In this document: one piece after another, positions 59,697 through 64,000 of the stretch
How the letters are laid out: the number at the start of each line of letters is the position of its first letter
How positions within the stretch are numbered: the stretch's first letter is position 1
DNA from: Branchiostoma floridae
Lineage: Eukaryota > Chordata > Leptocardii > Amphioxiformes > Branchiostomatidae
Assembly: GCF_000003815.2 (NCBI RefSeq)
Contig: NC_049991.1
Coordinates: forward strand, 1,595,718 to 1,659,717
Direction: 5' to 3'
DNA: 64,000 nucleotides
The notes under the pieces: generated by a model
Seen by the model: only the letters and a program-made list of their open reading frames with translations
What the model was told of the DNA's origin: nothing
Databases searched by the model: none
Program-made: the position numbers and the translations under genes

Positions 59697-60129
59697 CAGG
59701 GTTCTCACGTCTAGCATTTTGAAAGCGTGGGACCCCTATGCTGTGATTTGGACCCCTATGCTATGATTTGGACCTTTATGCTTTGATCTGGACCCCTATG
59801 CTGTGATTTGGTCCCCAGTATGCTGTGATATGGACCCCTACGCTGTTTTTTTAAATCAGGTTCGTAGGGCCTGATGTTACCATCATGAAGATGAAGAGCG
59901 GCCCATAGCGATAACTGTAGCAGCATTTCTTCTCCCTAAGTCAGAAACATCAAGCTTAGGCAAGCTTGACTCCACTGACTCGATAGCTAGGAGAAGCAGG
60001 AGTTACGAGGCTGCTTGGGATTCCCTACCCCGTTTTGGCCGGAATGGTTTGATCCGCTCACAACGGGAAGGTCCCCTACTCGATAAGTCTTTCAACCAAC
60101 ACGGGTGTTTCTTTCTGGGGAGAACCCTG
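59697..60129. mobile_element. TIR element with 20-bp minisatellite
   Basis: Ends CAGGGTTCTCACG and GGGGAGAACCCTG are inverted repeats. Near the left end about six copies of GGACCCCTATGCTGTGATTT (59733-59850) form a degenerate minisatellite. No clear target duplication. Confidence 0.55.
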
Positions 60130-60313
60130 TGACTCCTCGTATGTCTTTTACAAAATAAAAATTTGGCAAATGAGAATAAGAGAGTGGATTAAGCTTTACT
60201 TCAAAATATATGGCCATCAAAATGCAGGAAAATACTTTTATGGGCGTCATATGCCAGACACTCTGCTTGCACTAGCCTTCTAGATTTGCACCTGTGAAAA
60301 AATACTGGTAAGA

Positions 60314-60655
60314 CAGTGCTCGAAATACTTTTTTCAGCCAGGTTGTCCAAGTGGCAACCTGAGTCAAAAGCCAGGTTGCGCCATCAACATTTCAGGTTGC
60401 CCTACTTTCAAGTTGTTCCTTTCTTCAAATCAGCTACTTATCCATAATCTTTTCTTCCAGTTATATGTAACTATGTAACATGTTTTATATTATCCAAAAA
60501 TAAATACAAAGGCTTATGGACGTAGGTGGGGGAAAAGCAGTGTTCCAAATGCAAAATTTCAGGTTGCGCAGTGTGCAACCTGGGTTTAAAATCAAGTTGC
60601 GCGAGGCAAAATGAGGTTGCATTTTCAAGTGGGCAAGTGGGTATTTCGAGCCCTG
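60314..60655. mobile_element. TIR element, CAGTGCTCGAAATAC ends, TAAGA flanks
   Basis: 342 bp with ends CAGTGCTCGAAATAC and GTATTTCGAGCCCTG, flanked by TAAGA on both sides (60309-60313, 60656-60660). The interior has inverted CAGGTTG/CAACCTG words. Confidence 0.75.
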
Positions 60656-61407
60656 TAAGAACTGTAAGCTTTAAGAAAATATGGCACCATCATAGCACCT
60701 GCATGGGGCAGGGTTTTCCCCCTGTGCAAAATCAATGTGAAATCCAGTAAAGCCCTGTCATTGTGCTCAAATTTTGGTTGACAGAACTGTTCTTATGATT
60801 ACGATAAAACGGCAGCGCAATTTTACTCTGAATCATCGCAGGGCTCTGCATAAGACCATCTCCCAGAGTTAGGAGTAAGATTACAGCAATTCATATAAGG
60901 CTCTGGACGTGTGCTCTTCCAAGATAAAAGCATGCATGATTAACTGTTATTACCCTCAAGTCTCTAGAAGTAAGACATAAGAGTTTAAGACATTGCATAA
61001 TGGATGGGACTACCGCAGATTATACTAACCCCCATTATACTACATATATTAAGTTGTACTGTTGTAATATTTTATAAGATGTTCCGCGGAAGGATTTTAC
61101 AAAATGTCTTTCAACAATGTCGGCTACATTCTAAAACATGGACAAATTGATGTCAATGAAGGACAACAAACAATGAAGGATAACTTTCAAGTGACAAGTG
61201 ACTTTCAATTGAGTTATCAATTCAGGGTTGAGGTATTAAAAAATTGTTTTTCCTTAATCTATTTTACTTATAGAGGGGTAACCTGTAGTAATGTGTAGTA
61301 ATCGCTGGTTCGGTGTTTTCTTCGGTTAGAAAAGATTGAGCCAGCAGTTACTACAATAACAGAAGATGGTACCTAGGCTAGTAGAGAGGAACTTATTGCC
61401 ATCAATT

Positions 61408-61675
61408 CAGGGCTGGACAGGTTTTCTAAGATTCAATGTCTATAGCTAATCGTGCAATTATAAAAAAACTGTATGAGTTTTCATTTCCAGCAATGGAATT
61501 CTTTTATTATTGGCTCTATTTTTCTGTCTTGACCAATGCTTGATGCCATGATCACTCATGGGAAAATCTTGCTTGCTCGATCGGACAAGTGGGGTACAAC
61601 TGTAGGACATGCACTTGCATGATCAGCACTTTTGCTTGCCCTGGACAATCGGGCTAATGGACTGTTCCAACCCCG
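61408..61675. mobile_element. Degenerate TIR element, CAGGGCTGGACA ends
   Basis: Left CAGGGCTGGACAGGT, right ACTGTTCCAACCCCG. A related left half is at about 56862-56955 (AGGGTTGGACAAGTTGTC). No target duplication found. Confidence 0.45.
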
Positions 61676-61975
61676 TCAAGTACAGGAGGGACATTCTCTC
61701 TAGAATCGGCTTTAAGTAATGATTGCAGCTATAGATGTGCAAAGGTTAGGTGTGACAGGTCGTTCAGTGTCTATACATGTAAAGCTGGTGTGTTGCACCG
61801 AAGGGCAGCTCTACAGAGATGTACCTGCTATCAGATACATAGACATTGTACATGACAATGACTGCCATAACTCATAACTAAATCCCCCAAAACTGTTCAT
61901 GGCAATGATTTTGACACTAATTTTTATCAAACCCATTTGCAGGACCTTACTGTCGTATTTTGTTTGCGCTGGAAA

Positions 61976-62086
61976 CTTGATTATCGCTGAGAGGGAGCAT
62001 CTGATCATCCCTATTATTGGTCTATCCTTGAAGCTAGCGACAAAGTAATCTTGGTAATAAGTTATTGTCTGTGACATTGGATCTTT
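61976..62086. repeat. Non-coding block paralogous to 58500-58597
   Basis: Shares GATTATCG.(T/C)GAGAG, GAGC.TCTGAT and an exact TAAGTTATTGTCTGTGACAT (followed by TGGATC) with the block near 58.5 kb, in the same order and orientation. Confidence 0.7.
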
Positions 62087-62763
62087 TATGAGTCTCTAAG
62101 GAGAGAGACAGTTGGCTGCAGTTGAATCTAATCGTTCTATATCATGGATTTCATCCAATGACATCGGCTAATGCAAAAGACAATCTAGTATTGGTGACTT
62201 ACCTGCACTAAGTGATATCCGAAAACTAGCTACTTAATGAGTTTAGATGACATTGTGCATGATGTTACTTCCCTTTTAGCTTAATATGGAATCTTCAAAT
62301 TAAATCAGCACAAAACCTCTGTATGCTACATTGTATTCATAATGTAAAGGATTAAATTTCCATTTTGAAACACTAAGAGTGATAAACGATTCAGACCCAG
62401 AACTTTTGGAAATCATGCTAGAAATTGTCGACAGTAATGTTTGAGTCAATTTTCCATGTATCTGATTTCAATTGGTAGCAATTAGATTTAGAATGGCAGG
62501 TATATTAAAAGAGGAATTCCACAGTAAAACTACCTCGTAAAAGTTCACAGCTCAATGTAGCTGTACAATCAAAAATCAATGCTGTCATTACAAAAACTGA
62601 AACTCTCTATGTGCAACTTGTAAAAGTTTTACAGCTCAATTAACTGTACAGTCGTATGATTGGATGAAGAGTCAGGCCAATTAGAAAGCATTAAACTGAT
62701 GGGCACTAGCACTAATAGCCTATACTGTATTTCTTGACTTCCTGACTTCTTGTATTCCTCTAG

Positions 62764-63319
62764 CAGGGCTCAAAATACCACCTGCATATGCAGGTTAGTG
62801 CAGGTAAAATTGGAGCTGTGCAGGTCTTTCTGGTGTCTACCTGCACCTAACCTGTACTGGTCCGTGTACTGGGTTTACATTTTTGTATTATCCACATGTA
62901 CTATGATGTAGGTGTATGTGAATTTCTACAAGCTGCATTGACTGTACCACCTATGAAGTATCAAAAGAAATGATGGCAATGTTTTCTGAACAATTTTAGT
63001 ACATATGATCAATACGTCCTAAATTCAGAGTGGTGCAGGTAAAATTTGTCTGGTGCAGGTAGTTTTCAATGTTAACATTAGATCACCTTTATCCTTGGGG
63101 TATCCTTTATTTGTTGTATTTCAAAACAGGGTATTTAGTGATATCAAGTCACAAACTGCAATATTTTGAAATAAGAATACTTTCCAATTTGAAACCGCAG
63201 TATGTCGACCTGAATACCCTGTTTTTAAAAAGAACGGAAATAGGTTACCCCACGAAAAAACGTGAACTATCGTTACCTGCACCAGTGCAGGTATGCAGAA
63301 AAAGGTATTTCGAGCCCTG
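62764..63319. mobile_element. TIR element, CAGGGCTC ends, with nested MITE
   Basis: Ends CAGGGCTCAAAATACC and GGTATTTCGAGCCCTG; interior CCTGCA/TGCAGG words cluster at both ends. It contains the GATCACCTTTATCC MITE at 63079-63269. Termini match the 60314-60655 element, the interior does not. Confidence 0.7.
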
Positions 63320-64000
63320 TTTCTTGACTTTGCATTCCCCTATAAAGTAAATCAGCTACAATGAAGAGAAGACTTCACAAGTTACTGATACCATGGTGGT
63401 GCAACAAACTCATTAGGCTCTGATTCCACCAGTCCAAGCAGCCAGCTCGGTGCTAACAATCTATCAGTATCTGTCAGTGTGTGAGACAATCAGCCTTCTA
63501 CAGGCCACTAAGCTTGGGCTGAGGAAGGTAAAACCTTTCAATTTGCTCTGGAATAGCATGCAAGTAATGCTGGGCCCTACATGTATGTAAGCATTGGATA
63601 TCGGCATTGTGACACCTTGCTACCTGGAACCATCTTAGCAAAACTCTGTGACCCCTGGGTTAAGTTTCTTAAATTGACACAGAATTTAAGAAACTTAACC
63701 CTTGGAAGACTGAAGTAGTAGTCAGGGGTTTCTAGAAAAAAGTTGCAAGGGGAGCACTGCAATGCAGTGGAGCGACCAAGTGGGGGCAATGGTGTTGAAA
63801 CTGAGGTTCCGCCTTCCAGAGTGTGGAGTTTGAGAAATTAGATAAAAATGGGGCATTCTAGGGCTTCCTGAAGGGCAAATATTACTGTAAGACAGGTCAA
63901 AGATAAAGAAGATGTCCACATGTGACCTAGTGGCATCCTTGGTCTATCAGAACTGTATGCTTACACTACTAGATAATCTGATCTACTGGGTAAGGGGGAG
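63320..64000. other. Gene-free right end
   Basis: A short palindrome GTTAAGTTTCTTAAATT / AATTTAAGAAACTTAAC at about 63659-63700. No supported gene. Confidence 0.4.

Overview
The window looks like chordate (animal) genomic DNA, most likely from an amphioxus (Branchiostoma). This rests on recognising the gene families: a nucleotidyltransferase plus long TPR-array protein, a leucine-rich-repeat membrane receptor, intron-containing C2H2 zinc-finger genes, and a very dense load of short terminal-inverted-repeat transposons between them. No database search was possible, so the species call is inference. Genes have introns with GT-AG (and one probable GC-AG) boundaries and AATAAA poly(A) signals.

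Layout. 0.3-8.4 kb: two tandem, same-strand C2H2 zinc-finger genes (12 and 10 fingers) that arose by duplication of the coding exon plus flanks. Between them lie a foldback element carrying a 78-bp satellite with a CRE palindrome, a small transposon, and the probable promoter and 5' UTR exon of the second gene. 12.35-16.1 kb: a type I membrane protein with 17 LRRs, one transmembrane helix and a cytoplasmic tail of 15 tandem units carrying tyrosine motifs. 16.4-20.7 and 30.0-32.8 kb: two copies of a segmental duplication. The second copy holds exons 2-3 of a complete minus-strand DNA-3-methyladenine glycosylase gene (MPG, exon 1 to 33.4 kb). The first holds a decayed copy of those two exons only. 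Between the copies, at 22.0-29.1 kb, lies a plus-strand gene with an NTase-like domain and about 21 TPRs.

35-64 kb: no convincing protein-coding exon is visible. It holds a possible CpG/ETS-type promoter with a splice donor at 35.35 kb, several hAT-like and MULE-like non-autonomous transposons with readable target-site duplications, a possible 6.8-kb TIR-bounded unit (49.1-56.0 kb), four or five tandem-repeat arrays, and unique blocks rich in homeodomain-type motifs that look like candidate regulatory sequence.

The genes do not form a pathway in any demonstrable way. The most unusual item is the LRR receptor, whose tail multiplies Src-SH2-like (YEDI), PI3K-like (YxDM) and NPxY docking motifs. 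The NTase-TPR gene is the second. Both are of types expanded in amphioxus and are plausible, unproven, innate sensing or signalling molecules.
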